Shown here piece after piece: positions 44,010 to 52,054 of a stretch of DNA of 64,000 nucleotides. The notes beneath the pieces were generated by a model. The model was not told the origin of the DNA and did no database searches. It was given only the letters and a program-made list of their open reading frames with translations. The first letter of the stretch is position 1, and each line of letters starts with the position of its first letter. The position numbers and the translations under genes are program-made. This DNA is from Mesoflavibacter zeaxanthinifaciens DSM 18436 (GTDB taxonomy: Bacteria; Bacteroidota; Bacteroidia; Flavobacteriales; Flavobacteriaceae). Location of the stretch: NCBI RefSeq assembly GCF_000422365.1, contig NZ_AULQ01000006.1, positions 191,001-255,000 of the forward strand, given 5' to 3'.

Positions 44010-45917
44010 ATGAGTAATTATCATATCAAACACTTAGAAGAATACTATCAAGTCTACCGAAAATCAGTCAGAAACCCTGAGGTTTTTTGGGAAGAAATAG
44101 CAGAAGAGCATTTTTTATGGCGAAAAAAATGGGACAATGTGTTAAGTTGGGATTTTTCCAAACCAGAAGTAAAATGGTTTGAAGGCGCACAACTAAACAT
44201 TACCGAAAACTGTATAGACAGACATTTATATACAAGAGGCGATAAAACTGCTATTATTTTTGAACCTAACGACCCTAAAGAAAAAGCAGAACATATCACA
44301 TACCGCCAATTACACGACCGTGTGTGTCGTATGGCAAATGTATTAAAAGATAAAGGCATTGGTAAAGGCGATCGCGTGTGTATTTATTTGCCAATGATTC
44401 CAGAATTAGCCATTTCTGTATTAGCATGTGCACGTATTGGTGCGATACATTCAGTAGTTTTTGCTGGGTTTTCTTCTACAGCATTAGCAACGCGTATCAA
44501 CGACTCAGAATGTAAAATGGTTATTACCAGTGACGGATCGTATCGTGGTGCAAAAACCATAGACTTAAAAGGCATTGTAGATGAAGCGTTAGAAGATTGT
44601 AATTCCATAGAAAGCGTTTTGGTAGCAAAACGAATTAATAGTGATATTAACATGAAAGACGGTCGTGACCATTGGTTACAGCCTTTATTAGACGACGCTT
44701 ATCACGATTGTGTACCAGAAATTATGAATGCAGAAGATCCGTTATTCATCTTATATACTTCAGGTTCCACAGGAAAACCAAAAGGCATGGTGCATACTAC
44801 AGCTGGATATATGGTCTATACAGCTTACACGTTTAAAAACGTGTTTCAATATCGCGAAAAAGATGTGTATTGGTGTACAGCAGATATAGGTTGGATTACA
44901 GGACATAGTTACATTGTTTACGGACCATTATGTAATGGTGCTACAACCGTAATGTTTGAAGGTGTACCAAGTTATCCAGACTTTGGTCGTTTTTGGGATA
45001 TTGTAGAAAAGCATAAGGTTAACCAATTCTATACAGCACCAACAGCTATTCGTGCATTAGCAAAAGAAGGTGTAGACCACTTAGAAAAACACGATTTATC
45101 ATCTTTAAAAGTATTAGGAACCGTTGGCGAACCAATTAATGAAGAAGCTTGGCATTGGTATGATGATAACGTAGGAAAGAAAAAAGCACCAATAGTAGAT
45201 ACATGGTGGCAAACCGAAACTGGAGGAATTATGATTACACCAATAGCATTTGCAACACCAACAAAACCAACCTATGCAACGCTTCCTTTTATCGGGATTC
45301 AACCAGCGTTAATGGATGAACACGGACAAGAAATTAAAGGCAATCAAGTAGATGGTCGCTTGTGTATAAAATTCCCTTGGCCAAGTATGGCGCGTACTAT
45401 TTGGGGCAATCATCAACGTTATAAAGACACGTATTTCTCAGCATACGATAATAAATATTTTACAGGTGATGGCGCGTTAAGAGATGAAGTAGGGTATTAC
45501 CGTATTACAGGTCGTGTGGATGATGTTATTATCGTATCAGGTCATAACCTTGGTACTGCACCAATAGAAGATGCTATTAATGAGCATCCAGCAGTAGCTG
45601 AGTCTGCAATTGTAGGTTTCCCTCATGATATTAAAGGAAATGCGTTATACGGTTACGTGACGTTAAAAGAAACAGGCGAAGGACGTGATCATAACAACTT
45701 ACGTAAAGAGATTAACCAATTAATCACTGAGCAAATAGGACCAATTGCTAAGTTAGATAAAATTCAGTTTACAAATGGATTACCAAAAACACGAAGCGGA
45801 AAAATCATGCGCCGTATTTTACGTAAAATAGCAAGTAAAGACACTGGTAATTTAGGCGATACTAGTACATTACTTAATCCAGAAGTAGTTCAAGATATAA
45901 TGGATCATGCTTTATAA
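44010..45917 (+). CDS. acs: Acetyl-CoA synthetase
   Basis: AMP-forming acetate-CoA ligase of 635 residues, converting acetate, ATP and CoA to acetyl-CoA. The P-loop ILYTSGSTGKPKGMVHTTAGY, the acetate-pocket segment VDTWWQTETGGIMITP and the C-terminal KTRSGKIMRRILRKIA with the regulatory acetylatable lysine are all present. HYVxRxP-like N-terminal sequence FLWRKKWDNVLSWDFSKP is also typical. With the symporter, porin and CrbS-like kinase it completes an acetate scavenging module. Confidence 0.96.
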   Translation: MSNYHIKHLEEYYQVYRKSVRNPEVFWEEIAEEHFLWRKKWDNVLSWDFSKPEVKWFEGAQLNITENCIDRHLYTRGDKTAIIFEPNDPKEKAEHITYRQLHDRVCRMANVLKDKGIGKGDRVCIYLPMIPELAISVLACARIGAIHSVVFAGFSSTALATRINDSECKMVITSDGSYRGAKTIDLKGIVDEALEDCNSIESVLVAKRINSDINMKDGRDHWLQPLLDDAYHDCVPEIMNAEDPLFILYTSGSTGKPKGMVHTTAGYMVYTAYTFKNVFQYREKDVYWCTADIGWITGHSYIVYGPLCNGATTVMFEGVPSYPDFGRFWDIVEKHKVNQFYTAPTAIRALAKEGVDHLEKHDLSSLKVLGTVGEPINEEAWHWYDDNVGKKKAPIVDTWWQTETGGIMITPIAFATPTKPTYATLPFIGIQPALMDEHGQEIKGNQVDGRLCIKFPWPSMARTIWGNHQRYKDTYFSAYDNKYFTGDGALRDEVGYYRITGRVDDVIIVSGHNLGTAPIEDAINEHPAVAESAIVGFPHDIKGNALYGYVTLKETGEGRDHNNLRKEINQLITEQIGPIAKLDKIQFTNGLPKTRSGKIMRRILRKIASKDTGNLGDTSTLLNPEVVQDIMDHAL

Positions 45918-45983
45918 ATTTTTAATCTAAGAAGACAAACTAACTAACAAACTATTGTTTGATTGATTTGATTATTTAAACAA

Positions 45984-46013
45984 AAACACCTTCAATTTTG
46001 GAGGTGTTTTTTA
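45984..46013 (+). terminator. Terminator after acs
   Basis: AAACACCTTC / GGAGGTGTTT arms (45985-45994 and 46000-46009, one mismatch in DNA that is a G-U pair in RNA) with a 5-base loop and trailing T. Confidence 0.82.
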
Positions 46014-46030
46014 TTATTATAAACATCCCA

Positions 46031-46060
46031 TTGTCATTGCGAGCGCAGCGAAGCAATCTC
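46031..46060. repeat. GTCATTGCGAGCGCAGCGAAGC dispersed repeat, copy 1
   Basis: GTCATTGCGAGCGCAGCGAA followed by GCAATCTC. GC-rich against an AT-rich background. Related copies are at 46775-46810 and inside 50041-50140. This unit is widespread in bacterial genomes to my knowledge, but was not searched. Confidence 0.65.
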
Positions 46061-46156
46061 TTTTTAATAACTATTAATTAATGACTAAACAAGACACAAA
46101 TTACCCTTAAACCAGAAAAAAAATTCTATAGTCACTTCGATTGTAGAGAGAAGTCG

Positions 46157-46190
46157 CATAAAAAAAGACCGTTTATTTAAACGGTCTTTT
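46157..46190 (-). terminator. Terminator after the cold-shock gene
   Basis: AAAAGACCGTTTA (46163-46175) / TAAACGGTCTTTT (46178-46190) is a perfect 13-bp stem. On the minus strand it is followed by a T run (A run 46160-46166). Confidence 0.88.
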
Positions 46191-46227
46191 ACAATTTTAT
46201 CTTAGAAGATAAATATGTTTTTTTTGA

Positions 46228-46422
46228 TTAAAAGATTACTTCTACGTTAACCGCATTTAATCCTTTTTTTCCTTGTTCAGTATTAAACTGTACTTTGTCA
46301 TCTTCTTTAATATCATCTCTTAAACCAGAGTTGTGAACAAAAATGTCTTCTCCTGTTTCTGATGATTTAATAAATCCGAATCCTTTTAAATTGTTGAAAA
46401 ATTTTACTGTGCCTTCTTGCAT
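46228..46422 (-). CDS. Cold-shock protein (CspA family)
   Basis: RNA chaperone of 64 residues with an OB-fold. The RNP1 motif is KGFGFI and RNP2 is DIFVHNS, within MQEGTVKFFNNLKGFGFIKS. The sequence is normal for the family. The gene is transcribed alone on the minus strand. A perfect TAnnTTTG element lies 224 bases upstream (46646-46653), implying a leader of about 215 bases, which fits the long 5' leaders of cold-shock mRNAs. Confidence 0.95.
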   Translation of the reverse strand: MQEGTVKFFNNLKGFGFIKSSETGEDIFVHNSGLRDDIKEDDKVQFNTEQGKKGLNAVNVEVIF

Positions 46423-46645
46423 CGTTACTTAATTTTAAATTACTAATAATGTGTTTACAATAAAGAACGTCCTAGTTAAGAAAAGCATACTAAAGATTAA
46501 TAATTAGATTGCATAAACAATCTATTAACTTAAAAACACTATTGAAAAGTAATTGAAAAATAAAATTGGAAAGAAGAGAAAAACTCGTAAAACTAATTGT
46601 ACTATATACTACCTTAAACCTCTATAGGTATCTTTTATTGAGTTG

Positions 46646-46653
46646 CAAACATA
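46646..46653 (-). promoter_or_regulatory. Candidate -7 element for the cold-shock gene
   Basis: On the minus strand TATGTTTG matches TAnnTTTG. It is 224 bases before the csp start codon, so the transcript would have a leader of roughly 215 bases. Confidence 0.45.
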
Positions 46654-46774
46654 GACTATTTAATTAACACCACCTAATTAATTGATACATAATAAAATAA
46701 TAATAGTTTGATAATATGTTTGAGATACTATAATCGATATACAAAGCACGGTTTAATTATCATTACAATCCTCC

Positions 46775-46810
46775 CAATGTCATTGCTAGGACGCAGGACG
46801 AAGCAATCTC
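46775..46810. repeat. GTCATTGC...GAAGCAATCTC dispersed repeat, copy 2
   Basis: CAATGTCATTGCTAGGACGC followed by AGGACGAAGCAATCTC. It shares the ends ATTGTCATTGC / GAAGCAATCTC with copy 1, but the centre differs (CTAGGACGCAGGAC against GAGCGCAGC). Confidence 0.6.
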
Positions 46811-47156
46811 AAAACATCAATCTGTTTTTTTAGCCTATACACACTCAGACTTATACACAATCTTATGTTATTCCTATAAAAATCAATGTATTAGTCTTGC
46901 GCACCATAAGTCTTAATACTACTCTTTTTTGGGTTAAACAACCATTATTTTCGATGAATAACTCAATTTTATAAATAACTATCGATAAAACGCATGTAAT
47001 AAAGAAAATATATACGCCAAATAAGTGTTTATAACTTTACTTTATAATTGAATTCCTTTAATTTATATTTGTAAATGTCAGTTAGGCGCTTCACTATTAA
47101 AGTGTTAAGTGTACTAAGACAAATGTTTTTTTATTAATTTAAATTTTTAAAAGCCT

Positions 47157-47402
47157 ATGGCTATAAAATTTAAAGCGCAACCGCGCAAAAATCCTCAGGA
47201 CATCACGTTACCTGAGAAGTACTATGCAGCTGCAATAGCAGATGGCGAAGTAGATTTAGATATACTCGCAGAGCAAATTGCTTACGAGTGTACAGTAACA
47301 GAATCAGACTGTTACGCCGTATTACTCTCTTTAGAGCGTAATATTATTAACTCTCTTAATCAAGGGAGAATTGTAAAATTGGGTAGACTTGGTAATTTCT
47401 AA
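47157..47402 (+). CDS. Truncated HU-like (HU-HIG type) DNA-binding protein
   Basis: Protein of 81 residues matching only the N-terminal part of the Bacteroidota HU-like family: IKFKAQPRKNPQDITLPEKYY, a helical region, then NQGRIVKLGRLGNF and a stop codon. In normal members this LGxxGxF strand is followed by 40-80 more residues with the beta-arm and C-terminal extension. They are absent here. The stop (47400-47402) overlaps the stop codon of the convergent exonuclease gene (47399-47401). The protein may be a remnant from a deletion that joined the two genes, or a short functional variant. Confidence 0.7.
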   Translation: MAIKFKAQPRKNPQDITLPEKYYAAAIADGEVDLDILAEQIAYECTVTESDCYAVLLSLERNIINSLNQGRIVKLGRLGNF

Positions 47403-48040
47403 TACCTCCTCAATACATCCCTTAGTGTTAGCCTTTTATTTTTCGCTTTAAGTAAGGCGCAGAGTTTTAAAAATAGAATAGCGGTTAAATAAGCATCACC
47501 AGATGCAGTATGCCGATCGTGCATAGTAATATTAAATTTATTGCACAAATCGTCTAAACTGTAATGCTTATCCGTTTTAATATATTTGGTTTTGCGGTAT
47601 AAAGTGCCGGTATCTACCGTTTTATTTTTTAGTTTAGGCAAGCCTAAGCGTTTTAAAGCTTCATTAATCATTGCAACATCAAAGTGTACGTGATGCGCTA
47701 CAAGAATAGCTCCTTCAATGTGTTTTAAAAACTGTTTGATAGCTTCCTTTTCTTCTATTTTATGAAGAGATCCTTCTTTTAAAATACCATGTATTTCAAC
47801 AGTTTTTGTATTAAAATGTTTTTGTTTGATGTAGCACTCTAGTTGGTCTGCAACATCAATTTGAAAGTTTATGATGGTTACTGTACCTATTGATAATAAT
47901 CGATCCTGTTTAGGATTTAAACCTGTGGTTTCGGTATCAAAAACCACAAAGCGTGTATCTTCTAGGCTGTATTTTTTATGAAAGCTATTGGCATAGCTAT
48001 TCCAAAATTCGGGATATGTTTTTGATTTAAACCAACACAT
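47399..48040 (-). CDS. DnaQ-like 3'-5' exonuclease
   Basis: Exonuclease of 213 residues in the DNA polymerase III epsilon-like family. ExoI is RFVVFDTETTGLNPKQDRLLSIG (about residues 31-53), ExoII is VAHHVHFDVAMINEAL and ExoIII is DRHTASGDAYLTAILF, giving the usual Asp-Glu, Asp and His-Asp catalytic set. It follows the cNMP/CBS/DUF294 gene by 2 bases. This exonuclease plus DUF294 pair is found near acetate permease genes in several Proteobacteria as I recall, so a link to the acetate module is likely although its role there is unknown. Substrate could be DNA, RNA or a nucleotide. Confidence 0.9.
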   Translation of the reverse strand: MCWFKSKTYPEFWNSYANSFHKKYSLEDTRFVVFDTETTGLNPKQDRLLSIGTVTIINFQIDVADQLECYIKQKHFNTKTVEIHGILKEGSLHKIEEKEAIKQFLKHIEGAILVAHHVHFDVAMINEALKRLGLPKLKNKTVDTGTLYRKTKYIKTDKHYSLDDLCNKFNITMHDRHTASGDAYLTAILFLKLCALLKAKNKRLTLRDVLRRY

Positions 48041-48042
48041 AA

Positions 48043-49959
48043 CTACATAATTTGCGATAATTTAAAACGGACTTGCATCAAGGTTTGTATGTCTTTTACA
48101 GGTTTAAAGCAGCCTTTTAATTTTAAACGATCTGATTTACTTAGACTTTTTACATCTACAAATTGACCTGAATCTTTATGTTTTAAACCTTGATTTGCTC
48201 TAAATCGTAGCAAAATTTTAAAAGCATTAATGCAGGCATCATATAAATCTGCATTTTGAGGCTCTAACTCTTGTAGCTTTTTGTAACGAGCAATAGTACT
48301 ATTAAATTCTTTAACATGATGCGAAAGTATTAATAACCTAGCGGCGTCTACTAGTGGCATTATTGCTCTTTTTTTAATGTCAAATTGATCTTTATGCTCG
48401 CCAGAGTCTTCTACTAAAAATTGTCTGAAAAAACTTAATGGTGGCGGATTTTTAAGTGCATTTAAAGCTAAAAAATTAAGGAAGATTTCATATTGCTCTA
48501 TTGATTTAAAAATACTATTAGACATTTTATACACTAGTTTTTTGTTACCATAAACTAGGTTGTAATCAAAAAAGATATTGCAAAGTAAAATCTTTTCTTG
48601 TGTTGGTTGTGTAATCCAGTTATTAAATTTTGCTTTCCATTCGGTTAACGTTAAACACCAGTCTGGGTTACGTGCCATCATATTGGCAGGACAATAGTCA
48701 AAACCAATATGATGTAATTGGTCATTTATAGTATTAGCTAATTTTAAAAAGTAGGCTCTAGCCGTTTCAATATCAGACTCATGTAAATTTTTATCACTAA
48801 AGACTAAAGCGTTGTCTTGATCGGTCATTAATAGTTGTTCTTTACGACCTTGACTGCCTATGGCTAACCAAGCAAATTTGGCTGGTGGTTTTTGGTTAAG
48901 CTGAATAATACTTAACTCTATAACCTGTTTGGTTACCGCATCATTTATTGCAGAAATAATATTAGCGGTAAACACCATAGGTAAACTTTGATCTAAATAA
49001 TTTTTAAGTAACGTTTGTGCTTTTTCTCTTATATACTTTAAACTTTTTGCAGTTTTTGCGCGTTTAATTTCTTTAATTAATACTGCTGGGTTATTACCAT
49101 GAACAACAATAATATCATGCTCTGATAACATGCCTATAATTTTAGACTGATCAGTACCGTCTTCGGTAATGCATAAGTGTGAAATTTGATGTTTTAAGGT
49201 AGCTATTTGAGCTTCGGCAACCGTGATTGTTGGTGGAAATGATAATACAGGTGAAGACATAATTGTTGTTACAGGCTCGTCTATATGATGAATACCGGTA
49301 GCAATTTGATTACGTAAGTCTTTATCAGTAATTATACCTATAGGTTTTTGATTTTTAGTAATTACAATAGAACCTACATTGTGCTCTTTCATGATTAAAG
49401 ATGCCTCTTTGATGCTAGTTTCTGGAGTACAACATATCGGGTTTTTAGAATATATAGCAGATTGTGCTTCTGTAAATCCCGAAACATCAGGTTTTAAAAA
49501 CTCAAGGTTACCTAATAAAGTACCTTTATCGTCTTTTGCGTATGGGTTACGCGTATTAGTTGCAAAGCTAGCCATGATAAATTGGTTAGCTTTTGGATTA
49601 CTAATAATAATGTCTTGCAATAGGGTAGAAGAGATACTGTAAACGATACTTTCTTCTATAGCTTTAGCATCTAAAAAATATTGATCTTTACGTATTAAGG
49701 CACGTAAGCCAAAAATATCGCCTTCATCACATTGATCTACTAATTTGTTTTCATGATATACACCAATTGCACCGTTTTTTACCACGTAAAATTCATCTTT
49801 AATACTAGTTCCTTGTTTAAAAACAAAATGATTAGGCTCTACATATAATACTTTAACTTGAGAAGATATAGTTATTAATTGCTCATAAGTTAACGCATCA
49901 AAAGGAGGAAAATCTTTAAGAAAATCTAGTATACGTTCAGCAATTGTGTTTTTATTCAT
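48043..49959 (-). CDS. cNMP-binding / CBS / DUF294 nucleotidyltransferase-like protein
   Basis: Cytoplasmic protein of 638 residues in four parts. A cyclic-nucleotide-binding domain comes first (about 15-130, VLYVEPNHFVFKQGTSIKDEFYVVKNGAIGVYH). A CBS pair follows (about 170-300). The DUF294 nucleotidyltransferase-like domain (about 330-465) has AWLAIGSQGRKEQLLMTDQDNALVF, with the GlnD-like GSxGRxE and DxD pattern. A DUF294_C helical domain ends it. This family is unstudied biochemically. The CBS and cNMP parts suggest it senses adenine nucleotides or energy state and may modify a target. It is in an operon with the exonuclease gene and close to the acetate module. Confidence 0.92.
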   Translation of the reverse strand: MNKNTIAERILDFLKDFPPFDALTYEQLITISSQVKVLYVEPNHFVFKQGTSIKDEFYVVKNGAIGVYHENKLVDQCDEGDIFGLRALIRKDQYFLDAKAIEESIVYSISSTLLQDIIISNPKANQFIMASFATNTRNPYAKDDKGTLLGNLEFLKPDVSGFTEAQSAIYSKNPICCTPETSIKEASLIMKEHNVGSIVITKNQKPIGIITDKDLRNQIATGIHHIDEPVTTIMSSPVLSFPPTITVAEAQIATLKHQISHLCITEDGTDQSKIIGMLSEHDIIVVHGNNPAVLIKEIKRAKTAKSLKYIREKAQTLLKNYLDQSLPMVFTANIISAINDAVTKQVIELSIIQLNQKPPAKFAWLAIGSQGRKEQLLMTDQDNALVFSDKNLHESDIETARAYFLKLANTINDQLHHIGFDYCPANMMARNPDWCLTLTEWKAKFNNWITQPTQEKILLCNIFFDYNLVYGNKKLVYKMSNSIFKSIEQYEIFLNFLALNALKNPPPLSFFRQFLVEDSGEHKDQFDIKKRAIMPLVDAARLLILSHHVKEFNSTIARYKKLQELEPQNADLYDACINAFKILLRFRANQGLKHKDSGQFVDVKSLSKSDRLKLKGCFKPVKDIQTLMQVRFKLSQIM

Positions 49960-49996
49960 CTTACTAATTTAGAGAAAAAATAAATGCTGAATGTTG

Positions 49997-50015
49997 TATT
50001 GGGTTTATAATGTGC
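49997..50015 (-). promoter_or_regulatory. Possible degenerate copy of the 25-bp element upstream of DUF294 gene
   Basis: On the minus strand GCACATTATAAACCCAATA (50015-49997) resembles GCACACAAAACCAATA of the 25-bp element, with four inserted bases, and has the same orientation and a similar distance to the start codon (37 against 24 bases). The match is loose and could be chance. Confidence 0.25.
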
Positions 50016-50040
50016 TAATTATATATAGCTTGCTAATGAC

Positions 50041-50140
50041 TATTGAGATTCCTTCAGTCCTTCCTAAATTTAACTAAGTAAACTTCGGAATGACATATGA
50101 GTTGTTATTACGAGTACGAAAGGACGAAGCAATCTCAATA
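50041..50140. repeat. 100-base hairpin of the GAAGCAATCTC repeat family
   Basis: Ends TATTGAGATTCCTTC (50041-50055) and GAAGCAATCTCAATA (50126-50140) are inverted repeats with 14 of 15 matches. Inside are CGGAATGACA and GAGTACGAAAGGACG. The 3' end matches copies 1 and 2 at 46031 and 46775. It lies between the two minus-strand genes and may end transcription from 52055-50152. Confidence 0.7.
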
Positions 50141-50151
50141 CTATTAATTAC

Positions 50152-51978
50152 TTAATAACCGTCTTCTGGTACGCTAGTTAAAGTCTTTAAATAAGCAATA
50201 ATAGCTTGTTGCTCTTCTGTGGTTAGGTTAAGCTCATCAAAAGGTAAGGTTTGATGAGGTAAATCAAAACCAAGTCCGCCACCACCACCACGATTATAAA
50301 AATCCATAACTTGCTCTAAACTATCATAAACGCCGTTATGCATATATGGCGCTGTTAATGATACGTTACGCAAGGTTGGTGTTTTAAACATCCCTTTGTG
50401 CAAGTTTTCTTTATACTTAAAATAAAACCCTAAATCGTCATCATTTTCTTTATTTGCAGCAGTTTTAGGAACACCAATAACTTCTTTTTCTGTTTCTGAA
50501 AAAAATGGAGGTACAGTACCATTAGTTAAAGGCATAAAATGGCAGGTAGCACATAATGCTTTTCCCATAAATAGATTATAACCTAAGCGTTCTTGGTCTG
50601 TAAAATCATTAATTTCTCCTCTAATATTTTGATCAAATCTAGAGTTAAAACTATTTAAAGTTGAAATGTAAGATGAAAGTGCTTTTATAACTTCAGTATT
50701 TTTCTTCGGAATTTTTCCATATGCAGCTTTAAATGCTTTTATGTAAGAAGAATCTTTAAGGATATCTTCTGAAAACTGATGAACATTGGTATTAAATTCC
50801 TTTTCGTTTAAAAACACAGAAGCTATTTGTTCTATCATCGTTTCTGAGCGTCCATCCCAAAAAAAGCTACGCTGAAAAGCACTATTAATTAAGGTTGGTG
50901 TATTACGATCTAAAGGTTTACCATTGTTATCAAGACTAGTTGTCAATCCGTCTGCATATCCTTTATTTGGTGAATGACAAGTCACGCAAGCCATATTATG
51001 ATTAGCCGATAGATTAGGATCATAAAACAACTTTTTACCTAAGTCAATTTGAGCTTTAGAAGGATTACGATTATTAACAGCAGTAAAATGATTAAGATTA
51101 AAGCTGTTATTTTCAAAAAAAGTAGGAGCATCAAAATTGAAAGGATCTGTAGTTGTTGGTTCCCAAATATCTGCAGTTTTACGAATATTTACCCATTGCG
51201 TAGTAATAGGATTAAGGTAATCTCTTGTAAAAGTAAAACGATCAAATGTATCAAAATTGGTGTTGTTTTCAACGTACTGTATTGCGTTTTTGATGTTGTT
51301 TTTAAATTGTTGATCTAAAAGTGCATCTTTTTTTATAATACTAGGTTGAAGGGTAAACTCATACACCTTATATAAGCTATTTAAAGATGTTGCTGTTTCT
51401 TTAATGCCTAGATGACTAACAGGTGTATCAAAACCAGAAATAGCTAAACTAATTAGTCTAAATAACTGCTGATGTGTAGCTCTAAAAAAGCGTTGAGGTG
51501 TAAGTTGACGTTTGGTCATATCGCCTTTTAAAACTAGCATTAATCCTTGTGTGATTTTAATTTCTTGATTAAAGTCTTTGTCTGTAATGTCTTGTTCGTA
51601 TACACTTTCTTCAATTTTTTGAAGACCGATAGGATATAATATTTTACCAGTGTCTTCTTTATAAACAGGTAAAGCAGGACCGTTGGTACGATGACCAACT
51701 TCTGGATTAAGGTAAGACGCAAAAGGTTCGGCAATTTTAAAAGCTTCTCTTGCTTTAGCAAAATAGTATTTAGATTTTGTACCATTAACACTAGCTTGTT
51801 TTAAGCTGTCAAGATAGTTTATGGCTTTATCCATATGTTGGATGTAATACGTTTGAGCTTTTTGCCATGTAATAACATCTACAGTTTTCATTGCTGTAGT
51901 TGCGCTATTGCTTTTCTGTTTACAAGCAATAAAAAGTAGAGTAGTGGTAAGAATTGAAAGTTGAATAAGTGTTTTCAT
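50152..51978 (-). CDS. Di-haem cytochrome c peroxidase family lipoprotein with extra N-terminal domain
   Basis: Protein of 608 residues. A lipoprotein signal (LTTTLLFIACKQKSN, lipidated Cys at about 19) comes first. A helical domain of about 270 residues follows, with EVGHRTNGPALPVYKEDTGK; I cannot assign it but it recalls imelysin-like iron proteins. The C-terminal di-haem domain has two CxxCH sites, ACVTCHSPN (C331, C334, H335) and ALCATCHFMP (C476, C479, H480), and MHNGVYDSLEQV. Family members reduce peroxide or oxidise partner proteins (MauG type). It is cotranscribed with the PhoX-like lipoprotein gene, with an attenuator-like hairpin between. Confidence 0.88.
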   Translation of the reverse strand: MKTLIQLSILTTTLLFIACKQKSNSATTAMKTVDVITWQKAQTYYIQHMDKAINYLDSLKQASVNGTKSKYYFAKAREAFKIAEPFASYLNPEVGHRTNGPALPVYKEDTGKILYPIGLQKIEESVYEQDITDKDFNQEIKITQGLMLVLKGDMTKRQLTPQRFFRATHQQLFRLISLAISGFDTPVSHLGIKETATSLNSLYKVYEFTLQPSIIKKDALLDQQFKNNIKNAIQYVENNTNFDTFDRFTFTRDYLNPITTQWVNIRKTADIWEPTTTDPFNFDAPTFFENNSFNLNHFTAVNNRNPSKAQIDLGKKLFYDPNLSANHNMACVTCHSPNKGYADGLTTSLDNNGKPLDRNTPTLINSAFQRSFFWDGRSETMIEQIASVFLNEKEFNTNVHQFSEDILKDSSYIKAFKAAYGKIPKKNTEVIKALSSYISTLNSFNSRFDQNIRGEINDFTDQERLGYNLFMGKALCATCHFMPLTNGTVPPFFSETEKEVIGVPKTAANKENDDDLGFYFKYKENLHKGMFKTPTLRNVSLTAPYMHNGVYDSLEQVMDFYNRGGGGGLGFDLPHQTLPFDELNLTTEEQQAIIAYLKTLTSVPEDGY

Positions 51979-51995
51979 CTAAAATGATATAAATA

Positions 51996-52034
51996 ATAAA
52001 AATGAATCTTCACAAGGCGTGAAGATTCATTTAG
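51996..52034 (-). terminator. Hairpin between PhoX-like and cytochrome genes
   Basis: AAATGAATCTTCAC (52000-52013) / GTGAAGATTCATTT (52019-52032) is a perfect 14-bp stem with a 5-base loop and a T-rich tail on the minus strand. It is in the gap between two apparently cooperating genes, so it may act as an attenuator. Confidence 0.8.
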
Positions 52035-52054
52035 GATTAAAATAAAGAGATAGT

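Larger units (their letters stand above)
46423..47156. other. 734-base intergenic region: csp leader, repeat, HU-like promoter
   Basis: No open reading frame of note. From 46423 to about 46640 it is the probable leader of the cold-shock gene, with a short hairpin ACCTCTATAGGT at 46617-46628. A dispersed repeat copy lies at 46775-46810. From about 46820 onward it is AT-rich. TATATTTG at 47064-47071 could be a -7 element for the HU-like fragment at 47157. No tRNA or known RNA was recognised. Confidence 0.6.
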
